This document shows, piece after piece, positions 14,823 to 23,751 of a DNA stretch of 64,000 nucleotides. The position numbers were made by a program, and so were the translations under genes. Location of the stretch: NCBI GenBank assembly GCA_947259975.1, contig CAMYOD010000077.1, positions 121,368-185,367 on the forward strand, read 5' to 3'. How positions within the stretch are numbered: position 1 is the stretch's first letter; every line of letters starts with the position of its first letter. The stretch is from an uncultured Gammaproteobacteria bacterium. GTDB lineage: Bacteria; Pseudomonadota; Gammaproteobacteria; HyVt-429. Below the pieces are notes generated by a model that was given only the letters and a program-made list of their open reading frames with translations, was not told the DNA's origin and did not search any database.

Positions 14823-17772
14823 ACCTGATCTGATTTCCGTCATTATCGTCAATTTCAACGGTGGCGCGCTCCTGACGGAGAGCGTGCGCTCGGTATTGGC
14901 CTCTGATGTCCCGGTTGAGGTTTTGGTGATTGACAATGCCTCGACGGACAACAGCATTTACGCATTACGGCAATCGCTGGCCGATGAGGAGCGGCTGTCA
15001 ATCCTGGAAAATCAAAGTAATCTCGGATTTGCATCAGCCAATAATATCGCCGCGCCGCACACGAAAGGAGATTACCTGCTGTTCCTGAATCCGGACTGCA
15101 TAATCGGGCAGGACACGATCGCACAGATGGTTGAGATTATGGACGCCCACCCCAAGGCCGGGATGGCGGGCAGCCTGATTCTTAATGTCGACGGCACGGA
15201 GCAAAAGGGGTGTCGACGCCGGGTGCCGACACCATGGCGTACATTTGTACGCGTCATGGGGATCTCAAAACTGCTGCCGGACCATCCCTGGTTCAGCGAT
15301 TTCGATATGGCAAGCCGCCCCCTGCCGGACTCGCCTGTGCCCGTGGATGCGATATCCGGGTCCTTCATGTTTGTCCGGCGTTCCGCCATGGAGGCCGTGG
15401 GACCGATGGATGAGGCCTACTTTCTTCACTGTGAAGATCTCGATTGGTGCATGCGATTTCGGCAGCAGGGTTATGACGTCCTGTTTGTACCGGGTGTGGC
15501 GGTCACCCATTACAAAGGTGTGTGTGGCCGCGATCGACCTATCCGTGTCATGTGGCATATGCATAGCGGAATGGTCCGATTTTATCGAAAGTTTTTCCGC
15601 TATAAATACTCGATCGCGCTCATGTGGCTGGTGTTTGCCGCGGTATGGGGCCGATTTGTGGCCTTGGCCACACTCACCAACCTGCGTCGCCTGATTCCAA
15701 TTCCAACGCGCGCCGCCGCCATGCAGCAGGCTCTGAGCTTTCCCGAGCCGGCGTTTTTGCGTGCTCAGTCGGCAAAGGCAACAGGCTCACCCGCACGAGG
15801 TAGCGAAGGCAGAATCCTGGTAAGTGGGGCGAGCAGCCAGATCGGCCACTTTTTAGTGCCGAAGTTATTCGAACAACGATTTGATGTGGTGGCGCTTGGT
15901 AGGCGCCGCAAACGCGTGCCGATCGACCAACGCGTGGAGTGGCGGCAGGCGGATTTAAGTGATGCACAGCTTTCGATCGACAGCCCTGTGCGCACATCCA
16001 GTATGATACATCTGGCACCAATCTGGCTATTACCGCAACATGTTACGATGCTCGCCGAGCAGGGCGTGCAGCGTATTGTCGCTTTCAGTTCCACCAGCCG
16101 ATATTCCAAAAGCGATTCGCCTAACACAAAAGATAACCATCTGGCCCATCGTCTTGAGCAAGCCGAGGCTGAGTGCATCAAGGCCTGCGACGATAACAAC
16201 GTAAATCTTACGATCCTGCGTCCAACCCTGGTTTACGGCTGCGGAATGGATAAGAATGTCACTTTCATTGCGCGATTTGCCCGATTGTTTGGATTCTTTC
16301 CATTGGCGGGTGCGGCGAACGGGTTGAGGCAGCCCGTGCATGCCGATGATCTCGCGCAGGCGGCGTTATCGGCGCTGTCGGAGCCCGTGACCTTCAAACG
16401 TTCCTATAACTTGAGTGGCGGTGAGACGCTCAGTTACCGGCGAATGGTTGAAGATATCTTCCTGGCGCTCGGTCGAACACCGCGTTTCCTCGAATTGCCG
16501 ATCGCATGGCTTGGTGCTGGCCTAAAGGCCCTGGCCAATATACCGCGCTTCGCGTTTGTGACCGACGCAATGGCACAGCGTATGAACGAGGATCTTTGTT
16601 TTGATCACTCGGATGCGACGCGTGATTTTGGTTATCTGCCACGACGTTTCCTCGGCGGCGCCCGGATTGTGAACGATACGGCTTCCCTGGTTCATCCGAC
16701 GCCCAATCAACCGATTGCGGGCAAGACCGTACTCGTCACCGGTGCGAGCGGGTTTATAGGTTCCGCGCTTTGCGATGAATTGCTGAAACGCGGTGCTAGG
16801 GTGATTGGAGTCGTACGCTCGATGGAGGCTTCAAGGGCCGTATCGTCGGGGGTCGATCTGAGAGTCGTGGCGGATATTTCCAACAATGTGGCCTGGGCAT
16901 CGTATCTGCAGGGCGTCGATTGCATCATTCACCTTGCGGCGTTCGTGCATGAGACGCCTACCGGCCCCCTGGTCGCGGCACAAAAACAGTATCAAAGCCT
17001 TAATGTCGACGCGACTGAATGCCTGGCACAGGCGGCCGTACAAGCGGGCGTAACGAGGTTCATATACATTAGTAGTGTCAAGGTGCATGGTGAAAAGACG
17101 GAACCAGGCGAGGCGTTTTCCGAGGCGAATTCGCCGGATCCAGTTGGACCCTACGCGGAAAGCAAGCTGTATGCCGAATATGCACTGCGCCGTATTGAGC
17201 ATGAGCATGGGCTTGAAGTCGTGGTCATGCGCCCGCCCTTGGTCTACGGACCCGGCGTGAAGGCAAATTTTCTGCGCCTTATTCGATCAATTGAACGCGG
17301 CTACCCGTTGCCGCTTGCAAATGTCGAGAATCGCCGCAGTTTCGTTTATCTGGGAAATTTGGTGGATATCCTCGCAAATGCCGTCTCTAACCCTGCCGCC
17401 GCGGGTGAGACCTTTCTGGTAAGTGACGGTGAAGACGTGTCCACGCCCCGCCTTATACGAACCATTACCTACTTCTTTGCGCGCGATGCCAAACTTATCC
17501 CGGTACCGGTACAGCTGCTGAAGTTGTTGGGTAATATTAGTGGTGGCACGGCATCCATTAACCGGCTGATCGACTCATTAGTCATCGACAATGGTAAAGC
17601 GAAAAGGGTCCTGGATTGGCAGCCGCCTTACACAATGACGCAAGGCCTTGAGCAAACGGTGCAATGGTATACGGAACGGGTTTATCCGTTGAAGAGCCAT
17701 GCATTTCGTCGCGATAGATCATTCGCGCGGCAGTATCGGGAGCAGTGGTTCCGTACTCACTCACACACATGA
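14815..17772 (+). CDS. GT2-SDR-SDR fusion; C-terminal WbpV-like UDP-sugar 4-reductase
   Basis: 985 residues with three domains. GT2 (1-about 300) has DNASTDN (40-46), NPDC (92-95) and HCEDLDWCMR. SDR-1 (about 332-620) begins with VSGASSQIG, where the middle glycine of GxxGxxG is replaced, and the usual YxxxK is absent (LAHRLEQAE near 443-451), so it is probably non-catalytic. SDR-2 (about 635-965) is intact, with TGASGFIG (642-649) and Y780xxxK784. Its place just before WbpL- and WbpM-like genes matches WbpV, which reduces UDP-4-keto-6-deoxy-GlcNAc to UDP-QuiNAc/FucNAc. The role is inferred from family and neighbours; which epimer is made cannot be told. Confidence 0.82.
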   Translation: MSKPDLISVIIVNFNGGALLTESVRSVLASDVPVEVLVIDNASTDNSIYALRQSLADEERLSILENQSNLGFASANNIAAPHTKGDYLLFLNPDCIIGQDTIAQMVEIMDAHPKAGMAGSLILNVDGTEQKGCRRRVPTPWRTFVRVMGISKLLPDHPWFSDFDMASRPLPDSPVPVDAISGSFMFVRRSAMEAVGPMDEAYFLHCEDLDWCMRFRQQGYDVLFVPGVAVTHYKGVCGRDRPIRVMWHMHSGMVRFYRKFFRYKYSIALMWLVFAAVWGRFVALATLTNLRRLIPIPTRAAAMQQALSFPEPAFLRAQSAKATGSPARGSEGRILVSGASSQIGHFLVPKLFEQRFDVVALGRRRKRVPIDQRVEWRQADLSDAQLSIDSPVRTSSMIHLAPIWLLPQHVTMLAEQGVQRIVAFSSTSRYSKSDSPNTKDNHLAHRLEQAEAECIKACDDNNVNLTILRPTLVYGCGMDKNVTFIARFARLFGFFPLAGAANGLRQPVHADDLAQAALSALSEPVTFKRSYNLSGGETLSYRRMVEDIFLALGRTPRFLELPIAWLGAGLKALANIPRFAFVTDAMAQRMNEDLCFDHSDATRDFGYLPRRFLGGARIVNDTASLVHPTPNQPIAGKTVLVTGASGFIGSALCDELLKRGARVIGVVRSMEASRAVSSGVDLRVVADISNNVAWASYLQGVDCIIHLAAFVHETPTGPLVAAQKQYQSLNVDATECLAQAAVQAGVTRFIYISSVKVHGEKTEPGEAFSEANSPDPVGPYAESKLYAEYALRRIEHEHGLEVVVMRPPLVYGPGVKANFLRLIRSIERGYPLPLANVENRRSFVYLGNLVDILANAVSNPAAAGETFLVSDGEDVSTPRLIRTITYFFARDAKLIPVPVQLLKLLGNISGGTASINRLIDSLVIDNGKAKRVLDWQPPYTMTQGLEQTVQWYTERVYPLKSHAFRRDRSFARQYREQWFRTHSHT

Positions 17773-17848
17773 GAGGCAGAAGTGGTTCGCTTTGATCTCA
17801 TACCCCCGCTTGCTTTGGTCGGCAAGGAAACAAGCTCGATTGATTGAT

Positions 17849-18889
17849 ATGAACCATACCGCCGCATTGGCCGTCGGTATGTGCGTCATCTTTTTGGCCG
17901 TGATTGTGATGACGGGTCTTGCGCGAGGTTTCGCTATCAGGCGTTCATTGCTAGACCTGCCCACGGCGCGCAGCTCACATGGTCTGCCTACGCCCACCGG
18001 TGGCGGCCTGATCTTTGCCAGCATGCTGGTTGGCGGGATGGCGGCTTTGGCGCTGCTGGCCACGCCGGACAGGTCGGTATTGAGCGTGCTCGTGGCCGCG
18101 ACTTTGAGTCTCGGACTCGTAGGCTGGTTCGATGATCACAAAAATCTGACGCCCTGGTTACGTCTTGCGGCCCAGATGGTGGTCGCCGTTGCCGTTATAG
18201 CGGTTCTCGGGCCGCTACAGACGGTCAGGATCGCCGGCATAGAATGGTCAATCGGCCATTTTGCCTGGCCATTGACGCTGGTCTGGCTCGTCTGGTTCAC
18301 CAATCTCTATAATTTTATGGACGGTATCGACGGTCTGGCGGGAATTCACGCGGTCATCTCGGGTGGCGTGATGGCGCTGTGGTTTGGATATCATGGCGAT
18401 ATCAGTTTGGTGTTGGTTTGCCTGCTAATGGTGGTCTCGGTATTGGGGTTCCTGGTCTGGAACTGGCCTCCGGCACACCTGTTCATGGGGGATGTCGGGA
18501 GCCTGAGTCTCGGCATTCTCCTGGCCAGCCTGGCGGTCATCGGGATCAATCGGTACGGGTTTTCGTGGTCCGCCTTTCTGGTGCTGCACGGTGTCTTTCT
18601 GGCTGATGCGACCATCACCCTGCTGCGCCGCCTCTTCAGTGGGGAGCGGGTGACCCAGGCGCATCGCTCACATTTCTATCAGCGCGCCATCCAATCCGGA
18701 CTCACTCACCGCCAGGTTACGGTCGGTATTGCCGGGGCAACCCTTTTCCTGGGCATGTTTGCCACTTTGGAAGTGTTAGACTACGGCTCACAGGTAATCT
18801 GGTCGGCATGCGCGATCGCCCTGTTGGCGGTACTGGGTACGATGGTCGTGTGGCGCGAAGCGCGCGCTGGCAGCGCACGCAGCGCTTGA
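17849..18889 (+). CDS. wbpL: Undecaprenyl-phosphate aminosugar-1-phosphate transferase, WbpL/WecA family
   Basis: About 346 residues from the ATG that places a hydrophobic helix at the very N-terminus; a longer frame upstream adds a non-hydrophobic extension overlapping the previous gene and was rejected. Multi-spanning membrane protein with family motifs: PTPTGGG, the metal-binding pair in WFDDHKNLTPW, NFMDGIDG, and HLFMGDVGS. It attaches a first HexNAc-1-phosphate to undecaprenyl phosphate on the inner leaflet and so starts the glycan of region A. The 77 bases before the start hold no recognised site. It lies 11 bases from the WbpM-like gene. Confidence 0.88.
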   Translation: MNHTAALAVGMCVIFLAVIVMTGLARGFAIRRSLLDLPTARSSHGLPTPTGGGLIFASMLVGGMAALALLATPDRSVLSVLVAATLSLGLVGWFDDHKNLTPWLRLAAQMVVAVAVIAVLGPLQTVRIAGIEWSIGHFAWPLTLVWLVWFTNLYNFMDGIDGLAGIHAVISGGVMALWFGYHGDISLVLVCLLMVVSVLGFLVWNWPPAHLFMGDVGSLSLGILLASLAVIGINRYGFSWSAFLVLHGVFLADATITLLRRLFSGERVTQAHRSHFYQRAIQSGLTHRQVTVGIAGATLFLGMFATLEVLDYGSQVIWSACAIALLAVLGTMVVWREARAGSARSA

Positions 18890-18900
18890 CGCAGTTCATT

Positions 18901-20790
18901 ATGAGCAATCTCAAATACTATTTTCGCCATCTCAAGAATCGTTGGGTTGTCTTAACGCACGACCTGATAATGATTCCCATCGCGTGGTTGGGCGCCTATT
19001 GGTTGCGCTACAATCTTGGGGAGATTCCCGCACACTTTTTCGACCAGGCGATTCTTCTCCTGCCGCTTGTAATCACTGTACAGGGTATCGTCTTCGTATT
19101 CTTCGGTTTGTACCGCGGCGTATGGCGATTCGCATCGGTGCCCGATCTGGCGCGAATTGTCAAAGCGGTAATAGCCGGCACCGCGATCGTGGCGATCAGC
19201 ATCTTTTTCCTGACGCGCCTACTCTATGTTCCGCGGACGGTCTTCGTTTTTTATGGCCTTCTGTTGCCACTGTTGCTAGGTGGGCCGCGCTTTCTCTATC
19301 GCTTGGTTAAGGACCGCGAATTCGGCGCCACGCTCGATAAAAAGGCTCTCGTGGTCGGCGCCGGAGCGGCAGGTGAAATGTTGGTGCGCGATCTTTTGCG
19401 TAATTCGCCGAAGATTTATCACCCCGTGGGATTTCTCGATGACGATCGTCGCAAACTCGGCAAGGAGATCCACGGTGTCCGGGTCATCGGTACCACCGAG
19501 GGTTTGAGCCAAATTGTGGAGGAATGGGCTGTGGACCTCATTCTCCTCGCCGTCCCCAGTGCTACTGCGCAACAGATGCGGAGAATCGTTGAAAAGTGCG
19601 AACAAAGTGGCGTGCCGTTCCGCACCTTGCCGAAAATTCAGGACCTTCTCAGGGGTGATGTCGATATCGGCAAGCTACGCGAAGTGCAAATCGACGATCT
19701 CCTGGGGCGTGAGCCGGTATCTCTCGATTGGCAGGCCATTAGATCCGATCTCAAGGGTAAGTCTATTCTTGTCTCAGGCGGTGGCGGATCGATCGGTGCT
19801 GAATTGTGCCGGCAAATCGCGCGCCTCGAACCGGATGCGCTTATCATATTTGAGCAAAGCGAGTTTAATCTTTACAGCACCGAGCTTGAGCTCCGACGCG
19901 TCCATCCGGATTTGAATCTGCATGCCTGTCTTGGTGATGTTTGTGATGCGGCGGCGGTTCAGAACGTTTTCGAAACTCATGCACCGGACATCGTGTTTCA
20001 TGCAGCTGCCTATAAACATGTGCCGATGCTGGAACACCAGGTTCGTGAGGCCGTGCGCAATAATGTCTTCGGATCGAGAAACGTGGCCAATCAAGCGGAC
20101 CGATCTGGCTGCGAGACCTTTGTGATGATCTCCACAGACAAGGCGGTCAATCCACATAACATCATGGGAGTCACCAAGCGGGTCGCCGAAATCTACAGCC
20201 AGACCCTGGGTCAGCGCTCAAAGACCCGATTTATCACCGTCCGTTTCGGAAACGTGTTGGGCTCAGCCGGGAGCGTGATCCCACTGTTTCAAAACCAGAT
20301 TGCCGCCGGTGGGCCGGTTACCGTAACCGATCCAGAGGTTACCCGCTACTTCATGACGATCTCGGAGGCGAGCCAATTGATCCTACAGGCGAGCGTCATG
20401 GGGCAGGGTGGTGAGATCTATGTCCTCGATATGGGTGAACCGATAAAGATCGCCTATCTGGCGGAACAACTCATTCGTCTCTCCGGCCGGTCACCGAATG
20501 ATGATATCGAGATCGTGTTTACTGGATTAAGGCCGGGCGAAAAACGTTACGAGGAGTTATTTCATCCGGACGAGGAAACAACCGATACCGGACATGCCAA
20601 GATACTCCTGGCGAAAAGCCGTGACGCGAAATGGGACTGGTTGAGCGAGCATTTACAGACTCTCGAGTCGGCATGTTCAGATTTCAATGAAGATGAAATC
20701 CTTCGCGTAATTCACGCGTTGGTCCCGGAGAAATCTTCGCCCGTGGGTGATTCGCGCTCATCTGTTCCGAATCTGGTCAAGCAAGCCTAA
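18901..20790 (+). CDS. wbpM: UDP-GlcNAc 4,6-dehydratase, WbpM/CapD family
   Basis: About 629 residues. Four N-terminal membrane helices (about 15-125) precede a first Rossmann domain with VVGAGAAGEM, then the catalytic SDR with SGGGGSIGAELC. The catalytic triad is Ser411-Met422-Lys426 (ISTDKA and NIMGVTK): Met in place of Tyr is the mark of the long WbpM-type dehydratases, not a defect. It converts UDP-GlcNAc to UDP-4-keto-6-deoxy-GlcNAc for the WbpV-like domain upstream. The ATG two codons after the wbpL stop was chosen; an extension into wbpL is unlikely. Confidence 0.9.
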   Translation: MSNLKYYFRHLKNRWVVLTHDLIMIPIAWLGAYWLRYNLGEIPAHFFDQAILLLPLVITVQGIVFVFFGLYRGVWRFASVPDLARIVKAVIAGTAIVAISIFFLTRLLYVPRTVFVFYGLLLPLLLGGPRFLYRLVKDREFGATLDKKALVVGAGAAGEMLVRDLLRNSPKIYHPVGFLDDDRRKLGKEIHGVRVIGTTEGLSQIVEEWAVDLILLAVPSATAQQMRRIVEKCEQSGVPFRTLPKIQDLLRGDVDIGKLREVQIDDLLGREPVSLDWQAIRSDLKGKSILVSGGGGSIGAELCRQIARLEPDALIIFEQSEFNLYSTELELRRVHPDLNLHACLGDVCDAAAVQNVFETHAPDIVFHAAAYKHVPMLEHQVREAVRNNVFGSRNVANQADRSGCETFVMISTDKAVNPHNIMGVTKRVAEIYSQTLGQRSKTRFITVRFGNVLGSAGSVIPLFQNQIAAGGPVTVTDPEVTRYFMTISEASQLILQASVMGQGGEIYVLDMGEPIKIAYLAEQLIRLSGRSPNDDIEIVFTGLRPGEKRYEELFHPDEETTDTGHAKILLAKSRDAKWDWLSEHLQTLESACSDFNEDEILRVIHALVPEKSSPVGDSRSSVPNLVKQA

Positions 20791-20794
20791 GCTC

Positions 20795-22267
20795 TTGAGT
20801 TCCACGACCATTATCCCTGTGATCCTGTCGGGTGGTTCGGGCACGCGCCTGTGGCCGTTGTCCCGTGAGCTATATCCGAAACAATTTCACGCTCTGGTGG
20901 GTGAGCAGACGCTGCTGCAGGCGACGGCAGCGCGCCTGCAGGGGATGGGTGATGTTTCAGCGCCCATCATTGTCTGTAACCATGAACATCGGTTCATGGT
21001 GGCCGAGCAACTGCGGCAAATGAGTATTGAGCCTGCTGCGATCTATCTGGAACCGGAGGCCCGAAACACGGCGCCAGCGGCGGCCATCGCCGCACTGGCT
21101 GCACTCGAAATGGATACGGATCCCATCATGCTGGTTTTGCCGGCGGACCACATCATTTCGGATCCGCAGGCGCTGCATGCCGCAGTCACGACGGCAGCGG
21201 AATGGGCACGTAGTGGCTACATGGCGACCCTCGGCATTCGACCAATTGAGCCCGAAACTGGCTATGGCTATATCAAGCAGGGCGCATGCCTGCAGCGCTC
21301 CGCAGACGGGGACAATACGGGATCGACAAATGCAGATAAATCGGTCCTGCCGATCTTTGAAGTGGAGCAATTCGTCGAGAAGCCGGCTCTGGATGTCGCA
21401 GAACGTTATCTGGCATCGGGGAATTACCTATGGAACTCCGGCATGTTCGTTTTTAGTGCGACGCGTTACCTGGAGGAGCTCACCACACACCGGCCTGAGG
21501 TCGTAGAGGCCTGTCGTGGCGCCATGGCGGATGCCCAGGTTGATCTTGATTTCGTGCGGATCGACGCGGCGGCGTTCAGTCGTTGTCCAAGTGATTCGAT
21601 TGATTATGCTGTCATGGAACATTGTCAAAGAGCCGTCGTGGTCCCTTTGGATGCTGGCTGGAGCGATGTGGGGTCGTGGTCGAGTCTTTGGGATGTGGTG
21701 CGCCAGGATGACAACGGTAATGTCATCGTCGGTGACGTCATGTCCGTCGATGTGCGGGACTCCTATATTCATGCGCAAGATAGGCTGGTGGCTGGCATTG
21801 GACTCGATGAACACGTAATTGTAGAGACGAGCGATGCGGTCTTGGTGGCGCGCAAGGATCGCATGCAGGACGTGAAACAGATTGTGGAGCAACTGCGGTC
21901 TGCCGATCGTGAAGAGCACCGGGTTCACAAGAGGGTGCGTCGTCCGTGGGGTTCCTATGAATGTGTCAACATGGGTGAGCGCTTCCAGGTGAAGAAGCTG
22001 GTAATCAATCCAGGCGCGAAACTTTCACTGCAATTTCACAAGCACCGTGCCGAGCATTGGGTCGTTGTCCGGGGTGAAGCGAAAATAATTCGCGGCGAAG
22101 AAACACTAACACTGGGCGAGGATCAATCGACCTACATCCCGCTCGGTGCTATGCACCAGCTGGAAAATGCGGGCGATGTGCCGCTCGAGGTGATCGAGGT
22201 CCAGACCGGTTCCTATCTCGGCGAGGACGATATCGTGCGTCTTGAGGATCGATACGGCAGGGCGTAA
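20795..22267 (+). CDS. manC: Mannose-1-phosphate guanylyltransferase / mannose-6-phosphate isomerase
   Basis: About 490 residues from a TTG four bases after wbpM. The pyrophosphorylase signature GGSGTRLWPLSRELYPKQF is near the N-terminus, FVEKP lies mid-protein, and the C-terminal cupin (about 370-480) carries KLSLQFHKHRAEHW of type II mannose-6-phosphate isomerases. It makes GDP-mannose, the donor for mannose or, after further steps, rhamnose or fucose. Manno-dehydratase and reductase genes are absent here, so either mannose is used directly or those genes are elsewhere. Last gene of region A. Confidence 0.92.
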   Translation: MSSTTIIPVILSGGSGTRLWPLSRELYPKQFHALVGEQTLLQATAARLQGMGDVSAPIIVCNHEHRFMVAEQLRQMSIEPAAIYLEPEARNTAPAAAIAALAALEMDTDPIMLVLPADHIISDPQALHAAVTTAAEWARSGYMATLGIRPIEPETGYGYIKQGACLQRSADGDNTGSTNADKSVLPIFEVEQFVEKPALDVAERYLASGNYLWNSGMFVFSATRYLEELTTHRPEVVEACRGAMADAQVDLDFVRIDAAAFSRCPSDSIDYAVMEHCQRAVVVPLDAGWSDVGSWSSLWDVVRQDDNGNVIVGDVMSVDVRDSYIHAQDRLVAGIGLDEHVIVETSDAVLVARKDRMQDVKQIVEQLRSADREEHRVHKRVRRPWGSYECVNMGERFQVKKLVINPGAKLSLQFHKHRAEHWVVVRGEAKIIRGEETLTLGEDQSTYIPLGAMHQLENAGDVPLEVIEVQTGSYLGEDDIVRLEDRYGRA

Positions 22268-22332
22268 CAAGTTGGATGGCGCGCGCGTGGTGTGGCGGGT
22301 AACTTATTGATTATCCGAGGTAATACGGATCC

Positions 22333-22340
22333 GGCGGTAG
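22333..22340 (+). promoter_or_regulatory. ops-core octamer GGCGGTAG (weak candidate)
   Basis: Matches the 8-base ops/JUMPstart core in the gap between manC and hpt, but the next bases are GGGG instead of the CGT of functional elements. It is on the strand of the downstream genes. Chance is likely. Confidence 0.2.
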
Positions 22341-22347
22341 GGGTGAA

Positions 22348-22367
22348 GCTGAGTGCAGCATTTTTTT
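22348..22367 (+). terminator. Possible weak intrinsic terminator after manC
   Basis: A 4-bp stem (GCTG/CAGC, loop AGTG) is followed by A and seven T residues. The T-tract is good and the stem short; position, 80 bases past manC and before an unrelated purine gene, fits the end of the region A operon. Confidence 0.4.
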
Positions 22368-22419
22368 CGGGCGACCGTCGCGACGTCCATGGAGCAGGTC
22401 GTTGAGGTCAAGCCCGAAT

Positions 22420-22971
22420 ATGGCAACGCCAGCCGAGGTCATTTCCGTATTGGAGCACGCGGACTGTCTCTACGATGAAGCCGCGGTCGAAGGCGTGCTT
22501 GATACCATGGCGATCGACATCGACCGCCGCCTTGGTGACCGCAATCCCTTGGTTATATCGATTCTGCTCGGCGGATTGGTGGTGTTTGATCGCTTGCTCT
22601 CACGCCTCAGCTTCCCGCTTGAAATCGATTATCTTCATGCATCCCGTTACCAGGGCGCGCTTACGGGCGCCGAATTGCAGTGGTTGGCGGGACCTTATTC
22701 GGACCCCAGGGCGCGAACCGTCCTGCTGATCGACGACATTCTCGACGAAGGGATTACGCTGGCGGCCATCGAAAAGCGGTTTATCGAACTGGGTGCTGCT
22801 GAAGTCTTTAAGGCAGTTCTGGTACAGAAGCAACGTCCGCGCAACATCGAGGTGAGCATCGACTTTCTTGGCTTGGAAGTGCCAGATCGGTATGTATTTG
22901 GCTATGGCATGGACTATCGGGGCTATTGGCGTAATTTGCGCGGCATATATGCAGTCGGGGAGGATGGATGA
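22420..22971 (+). CDS. hpt: Hypoxanthine-guanine phosphoribosyltransferase
   Basis: About 183 residues. The PRPP-binding motif VLLIDDILDEGIT identifies a type I phosphoribosyltransferase, and length and N-terminal layout fit Hpt. The ATG was chosen over a TTG six codons upstream because a GAGG sequence lies just before it. It converts hypoxanthine or guanine plus PRPP to IMP or GMP. The stop overlaps the start of the phosphorylase that can release hypoxanthine, so the two genes form a salvage pair. Confidence 0.85.
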   Translation: MATPAEVISVLEHADCLYDEAAVEGVLDTMAIDIDRRLGDRNPLVISILLGGLVVFDRLLSRLSFPLEIDYLHASRYQGALTGAELQWLAGPYSDPRARTVLLIDDILDEGITLAAIEKRFIELGAAEVFKAVLVQKQRPRNIEVSIDFLGLEVPDRYVFGYGMDYRGYWRNLRGIYAVGEDG

Positions 22972-23732
22972 GTTCATTGGCTGTAATCGGCGGTAGCGGT
23001 TTGACTCGATTTGAGGGCGTGACTGTGACCCACCGTGAAGTAGTGCGCACTCCCTATGGTGAAACCTCGGGACCGTTAATCTTCGGCGACCTGTCCGGCA
23101 ATGAAATCGTTTTTCTGGCGCGTCATGGATACGGACACACGATTCCGCCGCATCTGGTTAATTATCGTGCCAATCTATGGGCATTAAAGGAAGCCGGTGT
23201 CGAAAATATCATCGCGGTGAACGCCGTGGGCGCAATTAATGTCGAGCTTGCGACCGCAACTTTGGTTACTCCGGACCAGATCATCGACTATACCCATTCC
23301 CGTGAACACACTTTTTTTGATGGACAAAACGACCCTGTGATGCATGTCGATGTGACTGAGCCCTATTGTGCGCAACTGAGAGAACTGCTGATTGAGGCAG
23401 CAGACGAAGCGGAGATTGAGATTGCGCATAGCGCAACGTATGCGGCAACACAGGGCCCGCGTTTTGAAACTGCCGCGGAGATCGAACGCCTCGCGCGCGA
23501 CGGTGCCGATATCGTGGGAATGACCGGCATGCCGGAAGCGGCGCTCGCACGGGAGTTGCAGTTTTGCTATGCCTCGCTCGCGGTAATTGCTAACCCTGCG
23601 GCCGGGCGCACGGATTCCGGGATCGAGTTGGCCGATATCGAACAAGCCCTGCGCGCGGGTATGCTCAAGGTGCTTGCCGTACTTCGGCAAGCGATCCCGC
23701 TGGCGACGACACGACTCGGTATTCAGAACTAG
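22968..23732 (+). CDS. S-methyl-5'-thioinosine phosphorylase (MTA phosphorylase family)
   Basis: 254 residues, ATG start overlapping the hpt stop, with GGGGAGG just upstream. VIGGSGL at the N-terminus, FLARHGYGHTIPPH and TQGPRFET are hallmarks of the MTAP/MTIP branch of purine nucleoside phosphorylases. In Pseudomonas the homologue acts on methylthioinosine, releasing hypoxanthine, and the coupled hpt gene here favours that substrate over methylthioadenosine. Specificity cannot be proved from motifs alone. Convergent with csiV, 19 bases between the stops. Confidence 0.82.
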   Translation: MSSLAVIGGSGLTRFEGVTVTHREVVRTPYGETSGPLIFGDLSGNEIVFLARHGYGHTIPPHLVNYRANLWALKEAGVENIIAVNAVGAINVELATATLVTPDQIIDYTHSREHTFFDGQNDPVMHVDVTEPYCAQLRELLIEAADEAEIEIAHSATYAATQGPRFETAAEIERLARDGADIVGMTGMPEAALARELQFCYASLAVIANPAAGRTDSGIELADIEQALRAGMLKVLAVLRQAIPLATTRLGIQN

Positions 23733-23751
23733 CCGCCGGTAGTGATGCGAG

